A stretch of DNA of 64,000 nucleotides. Source: JABDMD01 sp965203475. Lineage in GTDB: Bacteria > Pseudomonadota > Gammaproteobacteria > UBA4575. The stretch lies in contig OZ241890.1 in the NCBI GenBank assembly GCA_965203475.1, forward strand, positions 1,612,001 through 1,676,000. Direction: 5' to 3'. The position numbers were made by a program, and so were the translations under genes. The notes below the pieces were generated by a model. It saw only the letters and a program-made list of their open reading frames with translations. It was not told the DNA's origin and did no database searches. Below, in pieces: positions 44,079 to 52,824 of this stretch (positions within the stretch are counted from its first letter, which is position 1; every line of letters begins with the position of its first letter).

Positions 44079-44108
44079 GAATGACCGCTTTTGGCCATAA
44101 GCAGATAT
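44079..44108. repeat. Inverted-repeat element, copy 3, right of the 105-residue gene
   Basis: Begins GAATGACCGCTTTTGGCC and ends GCAGATAT. It resembles the minus-strand reading of the copies at 43213-43295 and 19025-19059, so the copies left and right of the gene at 43544 are in opposite orientation. The flanking bases 43862-44078 contain only a 45-codon open frame (43892-44029) that I cannot support. Confidence 0.45.
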
Positions 44109-44110
44109 AA

Positions 44111-44308
44111 TTGGAAACGTATCAGGTTGGAATCAACAATTTACAAACTAAAATGTCTGCTAACGCCCGCCATAAAATGCGAAAACAAAAATACCCTGTC
44201 GACGAAATGGCTCGCGGTAAGCCCTATGATGAAATTACAAATTTACGCCCTGGATTGAAAGTGGCGATAGAGGCGTTTTTATTTAAAGTTCAAACACCCA
44301 AGATGTAG
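44111..44308 (+). CDS. Doubtful small ORF or gene remnant
   Basis: An open frame of 65 codons from a TTG, or 51 from the ATG at 44153. It is basic at the start (SANARHKMRKQKYP) and has a plausible helix later (LRPGLKVAIEAFLFKV). There is no ribosome binding site before either start and no family is recognised. It begins immediately after copy 3 of the repeat. It could be the end of a lost gene or chance. Confidence 0.2.
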   Translation: METYQVGINNLQTKMSANARHKMRKQKYPVDEMARGKPYDEITNLRPGLKVAIEAFLFKVQTPKM

Positions 44309-44321
44309 AGAATTAATTTGG

Positions 44322-44894
44322 CTAACCCACAGGTCGATAACCGAATTTTTGGCCGCCAATACTAATTTCATACATTAGGCCACCTTTCGCTACAGTAAAC
44401 ACAGCCATACCTTTATAGTAAGTTCCGTAGTTGGTGGCTGTAGTTTTATCGCCACTGGCACCGGCAGAACTTCCCGCGGTACTGGCAGCAGCTGATGCAC
44501 CCGCCGTAATGGCTACCGCACTGGCTTCGGCGCCAAATTCAAAACTACCATTGGTAAAATCTTCAAACGCAGCCTTATGTTCAAAAAATACAATTTGGCT
44601 ATAGGCTTGTCCACCGAGCTGAAATCCAACCGTTAACTGCCCCATTTCCGAATTACCAACATGCGTATCGTTGACATAGACTTGTCCTCTACCATAGGCA
44701 CCACCTACCCCAAAGCCAGCTTTTCCTATGGTCGGGAATACTGCATACCCATAACTATTACTAAAAAATTGTTTGCTCTCAACAGCATTTCTAAACACTT
44801 CAATCGTTTCTTGATATTTATCTTTATTAGCTATTGCAGTCGTTGTTAAAAGCAAAAGCATGGAAACTAAAATATAGCTAAATTTGTATTGCAT
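44322..44894 (-). CDS. Secreted SYLF (Ysc84-like) lipid-binding domain protein
   Basis: 190 residues with a signal peptide (cleavage near AIANKD). The SYLF pattern is clear: YGYAVFPTIGKAGFGVGGAYGRGQVYV, then MGQLTVGFQLGGQAYSQIVFF, and the closing FTVAKGGLMYEISIGGQKF. SYLF domains bind phosphoinositides in eukaryotes; in bacteria they are secreted proteins of unknown role. An Ala/Ser/Gly-rich insertion (AVAITAGASAAASTAGSSAGAS) interrupts the second half of the domain. Single gene, divergent from the MltF-like gene. Confidence 0.88.
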   Translation of the reverse strand: MQYKFSYILVSMLLLLTTTAIANKDKYQETIEVFRNAVESKQFFSNSYGYAVFPTIGKAGFGVGGAYGRGQVYVNDTHVGNSEMGQLTVGFQLGGQAYSQIVFFEHKAAFEDFTNGSFEFGAEASAVAITAGASAAASTAGSSAGASGDKTTATNYGTYYKGMAVFTVAKGGLMYEISIGGQKFGYRPVG

Positions 44895-45089
44895 AATGTT
44901 GGTCTCTAACTTGAAATGAAATTTGAAGGAACAATAAGTAGGAAATTATAGTAATTATTCAATTACTACGCACTACAATTACGCACTGAAATTTGTAACA
45001 AATATAAAAATAAATTTACTCTCAAATAATTAGGCTCAATAGTAAGAACATGTAGCTTAAAATAGTTACTAAATGTCTTAAAAATTCGC

Positions 45090-46511
45090 ATGTTATATAA
45101 AATTGCTCGATTAATAGTTCTATTCATGCTTGTAAGTAGTTCTGTTCTGGTAAGTAAATCATACGCTAGCGACTCTTTACTAATTCGAGAACCATGGAAA
45201 GGGGACTTGGAGCAGATGCTGGAACGAGGAGTCATCCGGCTGTTAACGGTCCATAACCCAATGTTGTATTTTCTGGATGGCCCAATACAACGCGGTGTCA
45301 CATACGAATTAGCAAAACAATTCGAAGAAACAATAAATACAAAATATAAAACCAGATGGGACAATCGTGTATCTGTCGTAATTGTTGCAGTACGTAGAGA
45401 CCAACTAATTCCTGCATTAATTAGTGGGTTCGGTGATATTGCTGCTGCCAATCTAACTGTAACGCCCGAACGACAAAAATTGGTGGACTTTAGTGACGTT
45501 TATTTAGATAGAGTTGAAGAACAAGTCATTACAAATTCGAAGGTCATTGAACTATCAACACTAGAAGATTTAGCAGGGATAACTTTACACGTTAGAGGCT
45601 CCAGCAGTTATTACAATAGCCTTAAAAAAATTAATAATAAATCAATCCAAATCAAATTAGCCAACGAGCTGCTTGAAGACTACGACTTATTAGAAATGGT
45701 GAATGCGAATTTAATTTCGGCAACAGTGGTTGATAGCCACAAAGCAGCCTTTTGGGTCGAAGTGCTTCCTAATATTAAAATCAACAAAAATATTCCCATC
45801 AATCAAGGTGGAAAAATTGCTTGGGCCTTTCGAAAAAACAGCCCTACTCTTCAACAAGAGATTAATGAGTTTGTGTCTAAACATAAAAAAGGGACTTTAC
45901 TAGGAAATATTATTGGAAAGCGTTATTTGCAAAACAATAAATGGGCAAAAAATGCCCTAACACAAAAGGAGAGAAAGAAATTTGAAAGCTTAGTAAGCCT
46001 ATTTAAAACCTATGGGGACCAATATAACTTTGATTCTTTATTAATTGCCGCTCAGGGCTACCAAGAATCACAGCTTGATCATAGTAAACGCAGCCCATCT
46101 GGGGCAATTGGTGTTATGCAGGTTCTCCCAACTACGGCTGCCGATAAAAATGTAAATATCAAAAACATCGAAGTGTTGGAAAACAACATTCATGCGGGGA
46201 CTAAATATTTATCTTTTATCCGTGAGCGATATTTTTCAGACGCAGCAATGGATGACTTCAATCAAACACTCTTTAGTTTTGCAGCCTATAACGCAGGTCC
46301 TGCAAAAATTACAAAACTTAGAAAAGAAGCGGAACAATTAAACTTAGATCCAAATGTCTGGTTTCAAAATGTAGAAGTGGTTGCCGCACAACGCATTGGC
46401 CGCGAAACGGTGCAATATGTCCGAAATATTTTTAAATATTATGTGGCTTACAAAACTATATTTCGAAAGATCGACAAGAAACAAAAAATAAAACAAGAAG
46501 CATCCAATTAA
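45090..46511 (+). CDS. mltF: MltF-like membrane-bound lytic transglycosylase
   Basis: 473 residues. A signal peptide (about 1-26) is followed by a solute-binding-type domain (about 35-270: VIRLLTVHNPMLYF ... RRDQLIPALISGFGDIAAANLTVT) and a C-terminal SLT domain. The catalytic Glu is in GYQESQL, and GAIGVMQVLPTTA and SFAAYNAGPAKI complete the family 1 signature. MltF cleaves peptidoglycan and its binding domain senses muropeptides. No lipobox cysteine is obvious. Single gene with a 200-bp upstream region. Confidence 0.88.
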   Translation: MLYKIARLIVLFMLVSSSVLVSKSYASDSLLIREPWKGDLEQMLERGVIRLLTVHNPMLYFLDGPIQRGVTYELAKQFEETINTKYKTRWDNRVSVVIVAVRRDQLIPALISGFGDIAAANLTVTPERQKLVDFSDVYLDRVEEQVITNSKVIELSTLEDLAGITLHVRGSSSYYNSLKKINNKSIQIKLANELLEDYDLLEMVNANLISATVVDSHKAAFWVEVLPNIKINKNIPINQGGKIAWAFRKNSPTLQQEINEFVSKHKKGTLLGNIIGKRYLQNNKWAKNALTQKERKKFESLVSLFKTYGDQYNFDSLLIAAQGYQESQLDHSKRSPSGAIGVMQVLPTTAADKNVNIKNIEVLENNIHAGTKYLSFIRERYFSDAAMDDFNQTLFSFAAYNAGPAKITKLRKEAEQLNLDPNVWFQNVEVVAAQRIGRETVQYVRNIFKYYVAYKTIFRKIDKKQKIKQEASN

Positions 46512-46533
46512 TTACATTTAAATGCTTAATGTT

Positions 46534-47739
46534 TTATCGGGCAAATTCAGGACGATCTTGATTCAAACCCATGGCATGGGTCATGAAAAACCTCTTAATG
46601 GGTTGAATACGATCCGCCATATGGAGTGCTGTGTTGCGCACAGAAACTACGGGTTTTTGGGTTGCACCAAAGGTTGTTACAAATGCATCCATTGCGCGTT
46701 GCATAAGTAATGTTTCACCAATGCGTGCACGCTCATATTTCCGTAATACTTTATAGCTTCCGATATCTCGTTTTGTTGTAGCTATTACATTGGATAACAC
46801 CGCTGCATCCGTAAATCCTAAATTTGCGCCTTGCCCGGCTAATGGATGCAGTGCATGAGCCGCATCGCCAATTAATGCGATACGCGGCTGCACCATACAA
46901 TCGGCCTGACCCGAAATTAAGGGAAATCCTGCACACTTGGATCGCAATTCTATGTTGCCAAGTTGTCGATCACTGGCTTCGGTTAGCGCATCGGCAAATT
47001 CGTATTCATTTAATCTCATCAGGTCATCAGCATAATCATCACTGACGGACCAAACGATCGAACACTCGCCATTATTTAATGGCAAAAGTGCTAATGGGCC
47101 TGTGGGTAGGAATCGTTGCCAGGCTGTTTTTTCATGAGGCAGTTCAGTATGCACACGCGCCACCAAGCCTACTTGTTGGTAACTTTTTTCTTGATAAGCA
47201 ATGCCGGCAAGACTTCGAATGATGGATTTAGCACCGTCTGCACCTATTATCAATTTTGCTTGTATTCTCTCCTGGTTATCGAAAATCATTTCAATATGAT
47301 CTGCAGATACTTCTACTGCATGAATCGATTTTTTTAAATACCACGCAACATTCTTTTGAGTCTGCAAAGCATCAAACAAACTAGATTGAATGACGATGTT
47401 TTCAACGATATGCCCCAAATGACTACGCTGAATTTCAACTGCATCAAAATTGATTTTTGCATGGCCTAATTCTTCCCACACAACCATCGCTGTGTACGGA
47501 GACACTCTTTTTTGTTGCATAAGATGCCAGGCACTACAAAATTCAAATATAGCTTGCGAGCCGGGGCTCACGGCCGTTACACGTGCCTCATAGTCTTGTT
47601 CGTTATTAAATGTTGGCACTTCATAACGATCCACAACCGCAACCGATTTACCTTGTTTAGCTAGCAAACAGGCCATGCTAAGTCCCACCATACCGGCCCC
47701 TGTAATAACTACATCAACTGTTAAGTGCTCAGATGTCAT
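46534..47739 (-). CDS. ubiI: FAD-dependent ubiquinone hydroxylase (UbiI/VisC type)
   Basis: 401 residues of the UbiH/UbiI/Coq6 family: GAGMVGLSMACLLAKQG (FAD), GADGAKSIIR, and LIGDAAHALHPLAGQGANLGF (FAD, third motif). It adds a hydroxyl to the ubiquinone ring. Which carbon is judged by context: in the order ygfB-pepP-ubiH-ubiI the last gene is UbiI (C5). The start ATG at 47739 lies in the first of two near-identical 37-bp units; AGGAG is upstream. This family paralog pair follows Coq7 at 62657, the C6 hydroxylase. Confidence 0.88.
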   Translation of the reverse strand: MTSEHLTVDVVITGAGMVGLSMACLLAKQGKSVAVVDRYEVPTFNNEQDYEARVTAVSPGSQAIFEFCSAWHLMQQKRVSPYTAMVVWEELGHAKINFDAVEIQRSHLGHIVENIVIQSSLFDALQTQKNVAWYLKKSIHAVEVSADHIEMIFDNQERIQAKLIIGADGAKSIIRSLAGIAYQEKSYQQVGLVARVHTELPHEKTAWQRFLPTGPLALLPLNNGECSIVWSVSDDYADDLMRLNEYEFADALTEASDRQLGNIELRSKCAGFPLISGQADCMVQPRIALIGDAAHALHPLAGQGANLGFTDAAVLSNVIATTKRDIGSYKVLRKYERARIGETLLMQRAMDAFVTTFGATQKPVVSVRNTALHMADRIQPIKRFFMTHAMGLNQDRPEFAR

Positions 47740-47809
47740 GAGATAGAGATACTCCTAACCGCGTCAATAGAAAAGTGCTTAGATGTCACGGGATAGAGAT
47801 GTTCCTACT
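47723..47809. repeat. Direct duplication of the ubiI start region
   Basis: Two units of about 37 bp, 50 bp apart (47723-47759 and 47773-47809), both beginning AAGTGCT(C/T)AGATGTCA and containing GATAGAGAT; about 30 of 37 positions agree, with mostly transitions between them. On the minus strand the second unit carries GTG where the first carries the real ATG, and opens a 17-codon frame whose TGA overlaps the ubiI ATG (ATGA). Confidence 0.75.
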
Positions 47810-47835
47810 TACAACAAAAGTTAATTGCTGATTCG

Positions 47836-49062
47836 TCATGCTTGAATGGCTTCCCCACGCAACAAACTTGCATTAGAGCCCGAAGCACCTAAATTCTGAT
47901 TCACGATTTGTTCTTCTAACACTGGAATTGCTCCAAGCAAAGCTAATCCCAAGCCCCGCGATTTAGACAGCAGTGGATAATCTGCATTAAAAATAAAATT
48001 TAAACGATCTGTAAACTGAATCGTTTTATGTATATCAGGTTGACGCTTTGCCTCATAGCGCTGCAAAGTATCTTCAACATCATCTAAAGAATTGGTTCCT
48101 GCAAATAAAGATTCATGTAATTCTGCAATATCACGTAATGCTAAATTTAAACCTTGGCCAGCAATTGGATGTAAGGTTTGTGCTGCATTACCGATAAATA
48201 CAACACGTTGATGTACTCGTTTATCACTTATCAATAAAGACAAAGGATAACTGAAGCGAGAACTCAGTTTCGAAAAATGCCCCAGGCGATACCCAAAGGC
48301 TTGTTGTAAGGTATGCAAAAAGTCTTCATCCGATAATTGAAGATGTTGTTGCGCAATGTGCGATGGATTCATCCATATATATCCGCAGCTGTTTCCTACA
48401 CGAGGCAATAGTGCCAAAGGGCCCTGCTTAGTAAATCGTTCATAAGCTGTGTTTGCATGACCTTTGTCGGTCTCAATACTGCCCACGATTGCAGTTTGCC
48501 CGTAGTCTTTTTCTTCAGCTTCTATATTTAACTTGTTTCGAACAAAGGACCGAGCACCATCGGCTGACACTAATAATTTACAATGGATAACACCACTGTT
48601 GGTATTGATTGTGATCGAATCATTCGTTGATTGTATGTCTTCAACACTACAAGGTTGTATACGTTGAATATTTTGAGACTCATTAACACATTGATTTAAA
48701 ATTGTGATTAATAGTTCTGCTGGTATCAGATAACCAAAACTTTCTACACCGTAACGATTACTATCCAGCCTTGTTGCTCCAAATTGGCCTTGATCTGAAA
48801 TATGAATTTTTTTAATTGCAGTAGCATGATCAGCAAGCTCCTGCCAAACACCAATGGCTTGAAATAATTTTTTAGAAGATAAGGCCAGCGCGATACTTCT
48901 TCCATCCGTAAGCGAAGAATCTGCTAAATCACCATTTAATTTTGCAGGTGCTTGCGCATCAATAATGGCAACACGGTAGCTAGAATTCGATAACACACAG
49001 GCCAAACTGCTTCCTACCAAGCCAGCCCCGACAATAGCGATATCATAATTTAGTGGGGCCAT
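47836..49062 (-). CDS. ubiH: 2-octaprenyl-6-methoxyphenol hydroxylase UbiH
   Basis: 408 residues. FAD motifs GAGLVGSSLACVL, SADGARSFVRN and FIGNAAQTLHPIAGQGLNLALRD match UbiH; the GN in place of GD in the third motif (FIGNAAQ) is typical for UbiH. It hydroxylates carbon 1 of the ubiquinone precursor. It starts 24 bases after pepP and is followed by ubiI. The duplicated region lies between ubiH and ubiI. Confidence 0.9.
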   Translation of the reverse strand: MAPLNYDIAIVGAGLVGSSLACVLSNSSYRVAIIDAQAPAKLNGDLADSSLTDGRSIALALSSKKLFQAIGVWQELADHATAIKKIHISDQGQFGATRLDSNRYGVESFGYLIPAELLITILNQCVNESQNIQRIQPCSVEDIQSTNDSITINTNSGVIHCKLLVSADGARSFVRNKLNIEAEEKDYGQTAIVGSIETDKGHANTAYERFTKQGPLALLPRVGNSCGYIWMNPSHIAQQHLQLSDEDFLHTLQQAFGYRLGHFSKLSSRFSYPLSLLISDKRVHQRVVFIGNAAQTLHPIAGQGLNLALRDIAELHESLFAGTNSLDDVEDTLQRYEAKRQPDIHKTIQFTDRLNFIFNADYPLLSKSRGLGLALLGAIPVLEEQIVNQNLGASGSNASLLRGEAIQA

Positions 49063-49086
49063 AACAAATTACGAGATTAAAATTAC

Positions 49087-50406
49087 TTAGTGAACTGAAG
49101 CAGACATTAAGGCTTCTATTTCCTCAGGGTCTTTTGTGAGTTTTTCGGTTAACACCTGGTTTCCATCCTTAGTCACTAACACATCATCTTCGATGCGAAT
49201 TCCAATATTCCAAAAACGTTTTGGAACTCCACGTGCTTTTCGTATGTATAAACCCGGCTCTACGGTAAGCGCCATTCCAGGTTCTAATAAACGCCATTCT
49301 TCATCAAAGCGATAATCCCCCACATCATGCACATCCAAACCCAGCCAGTGTCCAGTGCGGTGCATATAAAATTGCCGATACTCTTCATCTTTAATTAATT
49401 TTGCGGGCTTGCCTTTCAAAAGTCCGATACTCACTAAGCCTTTTGTTAATACACGCACAGCTTCTTTATGCGGATCGTTCCAATGATTTCCGGGCTTGAC
49501 TTTTTTTATCGCCGCCGATTGTGCTTCTAACACAATTTCATATACCTCGCGCTGCACTTTTGAGAAACGACCGTTAACAGGAAATGTTCTTGTAATATCA
49601 CTGGCATAGCCTTGATACTCAGCACCCGCATCAATTAATAACAAATCACCATCTTGTAGTTCTTGGTTGTTTTCAATGTAATGCAAAATACAACCATTTT
49701 CGCCACCTCCCACTATGCTGGGATAGGCTGGAACACAACCCGACTTTCGAAACTCATATAGCAGTTCAGCTTCTACTTCATATTCAAACATACCTGGCTT
49801 ACAAGTTTGCATGGCACGTTTATGGCCCGCGATGGCAGCCTTTGCAGCTTGACGCATTAACGTTATTTCACCGCGAGATTTATACAACCGCATATCATGC
49901 AAAAAATAATCTAAGGACAGCAGTTCATGTGGAATATGTTTTGAACTTCGCGCAGAACCTCGCGATTGATTTACCCAATTGATAACTTTGCGATCAAAAT
50001 TCACATCGCGACCCATGGGATAAAAAAAACGTTCGCGATCGGATAATAGCTTAGGTAAAAATTCATCTAACTTTTCAAATGAATACGCCTTATCTACCAA
50101 AAAATTTTTTTCAGCGCCTTCTTGACCTGCTCGCCTGCCATCCCAAATTTCCTGTTCCTCATTGTGGTCTCGACAAAACAAAATGTATTGCCCTTCACTA
50201 TGTCCCGGCAAAATTAACGCTAAGGCATCGGGCTCATTAAATCCTGTTAGGTAAAGAAAATCACTGTCCTGTCGAAACACAAAATCAACATCACGATTGC
50301 GTGACATCATTTTTGCCGATGGCACGATGGCCGCACCATCACTACCCACCATGCGCATCAGTGTTTTTCTGCGTTTTTGAAGCTCTTTTTGATTAACGGT
50401 ATACAA
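49087..50406 (-). CDS. pepP: Xaa-Pro aminopeptidase PepP
   Basis: 439 residues (E. coli 441). N-terminal domain, then the pita-bread metallopeptidase with DAGAEYQGYASDITRTFPV (two Asp ligands), HRTGHWLGLDVHD (His ligand) and EPGLY and RIEDDV with the Glu ligands. It removes the N-terminal residue when proline follows. It starts six bases from the ygfB gene, as in E. coli (ygfB-pepP-ubiH-ubiI). Confidence 0.95.
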   Translation of the reverse strand: MYTVNQKELQKRRKTLMRMVGSDGAAIVPSAKMMSRNRDVDFVFRQDSDFLYLTGFNEPDALALILPGHSEGQYILFCRDHNEEQEIWDGRRAGQEGAEKNFLVDKAYSFEKLDEFLPKLLSDRERFFYPMGRDVNFDRKVINWVNQSRGSARSSKHIPHELLSLDYFLHDMRLYKSRGEITLMRQAAKAAIAGHKRAMQTCKPGMFEYEVEAELLYEFRKSGCVPAYPSIVGGGENGCILHYIENNQELQDGDLLLIDAGAEYQGYASDITRTFPVNGRFSKVQREVYEIVLEAQSAAIKKVKPGNHWNDPHKEAVRVLTKGLVSIGLLKGKPAKLIKDEEYRQFYMHRTGHWLGLDVHDVGDYRFDEEWRLLEPGMALTVEPGLYIRKARGVPKRFWNIGIRIEDDVLVTKDGNQVLTEKLTKDPEEIEALMSASVH

Positions 50407-50412
50407 AGTTTT

Positions 50413-50964
50413 TTATTGGATTGTCACAGGGCGATTCATTGGCTGTAATTCTTCATTGATAAGTAATACACCCATACGGACATACTCAATAATATCCAGA
50501 TAAGCGACCTCATTGAGTTCATCATCCTCTTCATCCTCTTCAGATACTTGTAATATTTTTACAATATCTTGTAGCACCTCATAGGAATCCTCTGGCAAAC
50601 CAGACACATCTTTAATCCCACCTAATGCAAGCCCGAACAAAAACCCATCACACCATTTTTTTAAGGCCTGTACGCGCTCACGCAAATTTAAATCATCCTC
50701 TGGCACCAACAATTTAAAATTTAATAACGTATCGTTTAGCTCCTGCCGCGTGTGATCATATAAAGAGCGTAAAATATTTTGATGCTCAACTGAAATTTGA
50801 GCACTAGGCAATGGAGGTGAACATATTTCATCCAACCAGCGTTTATATTGTAGGGAATTGTTCACAATTAATAACGCACATAACATGCCGTGACTATCCT
50901 CGGGTGCGTAGGGAGAGTTCACACAATTTAAGGCATTTTCTATGGATTTATATTCTAGATTCAT
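50413..50964 (-). CDS. ygfB: YgfB (UPF0149) family protein
   Basis: About 183 residues from the ATG at 50964; a GTG six codons earlier is the alternative. The UPF0149 signature is visible in SPYAPEDSHGMLCALL, the helical DLNLRERVQALKKWCDGFLFGLAL and an acidic Asp/Glu run (SEEDEEDDELNEVAYLDIIEYVRMG). YgfB is a small helical protein that in Pseudomonas controls ampDh3 expression and beta-lactam tolerance. First gene of the operon. Confidence 0.92.
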   Translation of the reverse strand: MNLEYKSIENALNCVNSPYAPEDSHGMLCALLIVNNSLQYKRWLDEICSPPLPSAQISVEHQNILRSLYDHTRQELNDTLLNFKLLVPEDDLNLRERVQALKKWCDGFLFGLALGGIKDVSGLPEDSYEVLQDIVKILQVSEEDEEDDELNEVAYLDIIEYVRMGVLLINEELQPMNRPVTIQ

Positions 50965-51111
50965 AATATTGCATTTTAGCACTGCTGCTATTAATGACCC
51001 TATCTCTTAAGATTTTGTACTTACTACACCCATAAAATCCATATTACTTCTGTTGTTAAATTCTTTATAAATACAGTTGACGATACCGGTTGTTCGGCCT
51101 AACATTTTGCG

Positions 51112-51345
51112 ATGGATAAATCTGAACAGGGCAAGCTCACTGAACAAGAGCTAAAGGGACTAGAAATTCGTGTCAATGAGCTCATCCGGGCCTGCGAAGA
51201 ACTAAAAAAAGAAAACCAACTACTCAAGCAACAACAAACATCGTATACGAATGAGCGGGCAAGTTTAATTGATAAGAATGAACAAGCACGCAAACGTGTT
51301 GAAGCAATGATCACACGACTTAAATCCATGGAAGTTACTGTATGA
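51112..51345 (+). CDS. Small coiled-coil protein upstream of zapA (ZapB-like, TIGR02449 type)
   Basis: 77 residues, nearly all one coiled coil with Leu at heptad positions (LKGLEIRVNELIRACEELKKEN, then QLLKQQQTSYTNERASLI and EAMITRLKSME). Gammaproteobacteria often have such a small protein before zapA. It overlaps zapA by four bases (ATGA), so they are translationally coupled. A divisome role with ZapA is likely but not shown. Confidence 0.75.
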   Translation: MDKSEQGKLTEQELKGLEIRVNELIRACEELKKENQLLKQQQTSYTNERASLIDKNEQARKRVEAMITRLKSMEVTV

Positions 51346-51653
51346 GTAGCGACCAGCCCGTTACCTTAAATATCCTCGATAAAGAATATAGAATTGCGTG
51401 CCCTTCGGGCCAAGAAGAGTCATTACAGGCTTCCGCCCACCTTTTAAATGCCCGTATTCAGGAAATTCGTGATAGCGGTAAAGCTATTGGACCGGATCGT
51501 GTAGCCGTCATGGCAGCTTTAAATTTAGCCAACGACTTTATCTCTCAAAAGACAGACCATGAGCGTCATAGTAAAAGCATGTACAACCGTGTACGTAGCT
51601 TGCAGGACCGAATCGATACCGCTTTAAAAGAATCCCAGCAACTCGAACTATAA
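51342..51653 (+). CDS. zapA: Cell division protein ZapA
   Basis: 103 residues. The N-terminal domain VTLNILDKEYRIACPSGQEESLQASA is followed by a long helix for tetramer formation (VAVMAALNLANDFIS...). ZapA cross-links FtsZ filaments. Coupled to the upstream coiled-coil gene and followed by the 6S RNA gene, an arrangement shared by many gammaproteobacteria. Confidence 0.92.
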   Translation: MSSDQPVTLNILDKEYRIACPSGQEESLQASAHLLNARIQEIRDSGKAIGPDRVAVMAALNLANDFISQKTDHERHSKSMYNRVRSLQDRIDTALKESQQLEL

Positions 51654-51767
51654 AATTTTTCTCCAATTCCCGTATTCATATAGAGAAGAATACTCAACTG
51701 GGTAGTCTCTTCAGTTCGTCTAGAATTCCCCAGTGTAACTTTAAAAATCTGTTACAGTTAATCTAGT

Positions 51768-51957
51768 CGGATACCTCTGTGTTACAGGTGAGCTTCCGGG
51801 TATATCCCTTGAGCCTATTTTTTAATACCGGGAGCAATGCTGTAAAAATGTTGATGTGCATGTCCGTACTGCGGAACGCCTAATTCATTTTCAGTGCCCC
51901 CACTTGAACCCCTGGTTCAAGGACAACGGTTGCCACGGTATGCTCGGAGTGTATCCG
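51768..51957 (+). ncRNA. ssrS: 6S RNA (SsrS)
   Basis: The 114 bases after zapA lead to an about 190-nt segment whose ends pair: CGGATAC (51768-51774) with GTATCCG (51951-51957), continued by CTCTG with CGGAG. Inside are stretches that match E. coli 6S RNA from memory: CTTGAGCC followed by ATACCG near the 5' half and CTTGAACCCCTGGTTCAAGG near the 3' half. 6S RNA binds sigma-70 RNA polymerase in stationary phase and blocks it by mimicking an open promoter. The position after zapA is the usual one; the ygfA gene that normally follows is missing. Confidence 0.92.
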
Positions 51958-52001
51958 CACTTATATAATTCATAAGAAAAATAAACTTCAGGAGAAGAAG
52001 G

Positions 52002-52454
52002 ATGCAGTATTGGTTAATGAAAAGTGAACCAAACGAGTACAGCATAGATGACTTAAAAAGAGATAAAGTCGAACACTGGGACGGTGTGCGAAATTACCAA
52101 GCTCGTAACATGATGCATAAAGAAATGAAAAAAGGCGATCTGGCCTTTATGTATCATTCAAATTGCGATGAAATTGGAATTGTTGGAATAATGACGATTG
52201 CACGTGAAGGTTATGTTGATCACACAGCGTTTGATAAAAAAGATAAACACTATGACCCGAAAAGTGATCCCGAAAATCCAAGATGGTTTATGGTGGATGT
52301 ACGCTATAAACGTAAGTTAAAACGCACAATTACACTCGCAGAACTAAAAAAATATAAAAAATTAGCAGAAATGCAACTGTTAAAACGGGGAAATCGACTT
52401 TCTATCATGCCAATAAGTAAAAAACATTGGAATTTTATTCTTTCTCTGGAATAA
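52002..52454 (+). CDS. EVE domain-containing protein
   Basis: 150 residues, the full length of a stand-alone EVE (PUA-like) protein. Pattern: WLMKSEPNEYSIDDL, WDGVRNYQARNMM, GDLAFMYHSN, and HWNFILSL at the end. EVE domains bind modified bases in DNA or RNA and are part of some phage-defence and translation-fidelity systems; the core-genome form often lies near ssrS-zapA, as here. Cytoplasmic. AGGAGAAGG before the ATG is a good ribosome binding site. Confidence 0.9.
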   Translation: MQYWLMKSEPNEYSIDDLKRDKVEHWDGVRNYQARNMMHKEMKKGDLAFMYHSNCDEIGIVGIMTIAREGYVDHTAFDKKDKHYDPKSDPENPRWFMVDVRYKRKLKRTITLAELKKYKKLAEMQLLKRGNRLSIMPISKKHWNFILSLE

Positions 52455-52824
52455 GCTTTTTTACTCAAAAAATAATTACTTTTTTATAAATAAATTCATT
52501 TAATTTGTTTGTTTAAGGTAAATTTTGAAGTTTCTAATTGTAAGTTTTAGTAAAAATTAACTAATTTCTATGATTTTAAGCATCATTTCTTGTTGTTATG
52601 TTAAATATACACCTATTTATTACAAATTTTTCTCACATCATTCGGATTAAAAATTTAAAACATAAAAATTTTTAAAACAAATTTAAGTTTTAAAAACTTC
52701 ATAACGTAAAAACAATTAATGATGGAAAGTTATAAAAACATTACAAAAAAACTAGTATTTATGTTTTAAATGTATATACTTTGGCGCGTCTATAACTCAA
52801 CGTTTATGTTTGGAGGGAGTATTG
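52455..52824. other. Very AT-rich intergenic stretch before the histone-like gene
   Basis: About 370 bp, probably more than 75 % A+T, without coding frames. Runs of A and T are frequent, which suggests intrinsic curvature. A TATACT (near 52766) sits suitably for a promoter of the histone-like gene, followed by GGAGGGA for ribosome binding. Nothing else was seen. Confidence 0.5.
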
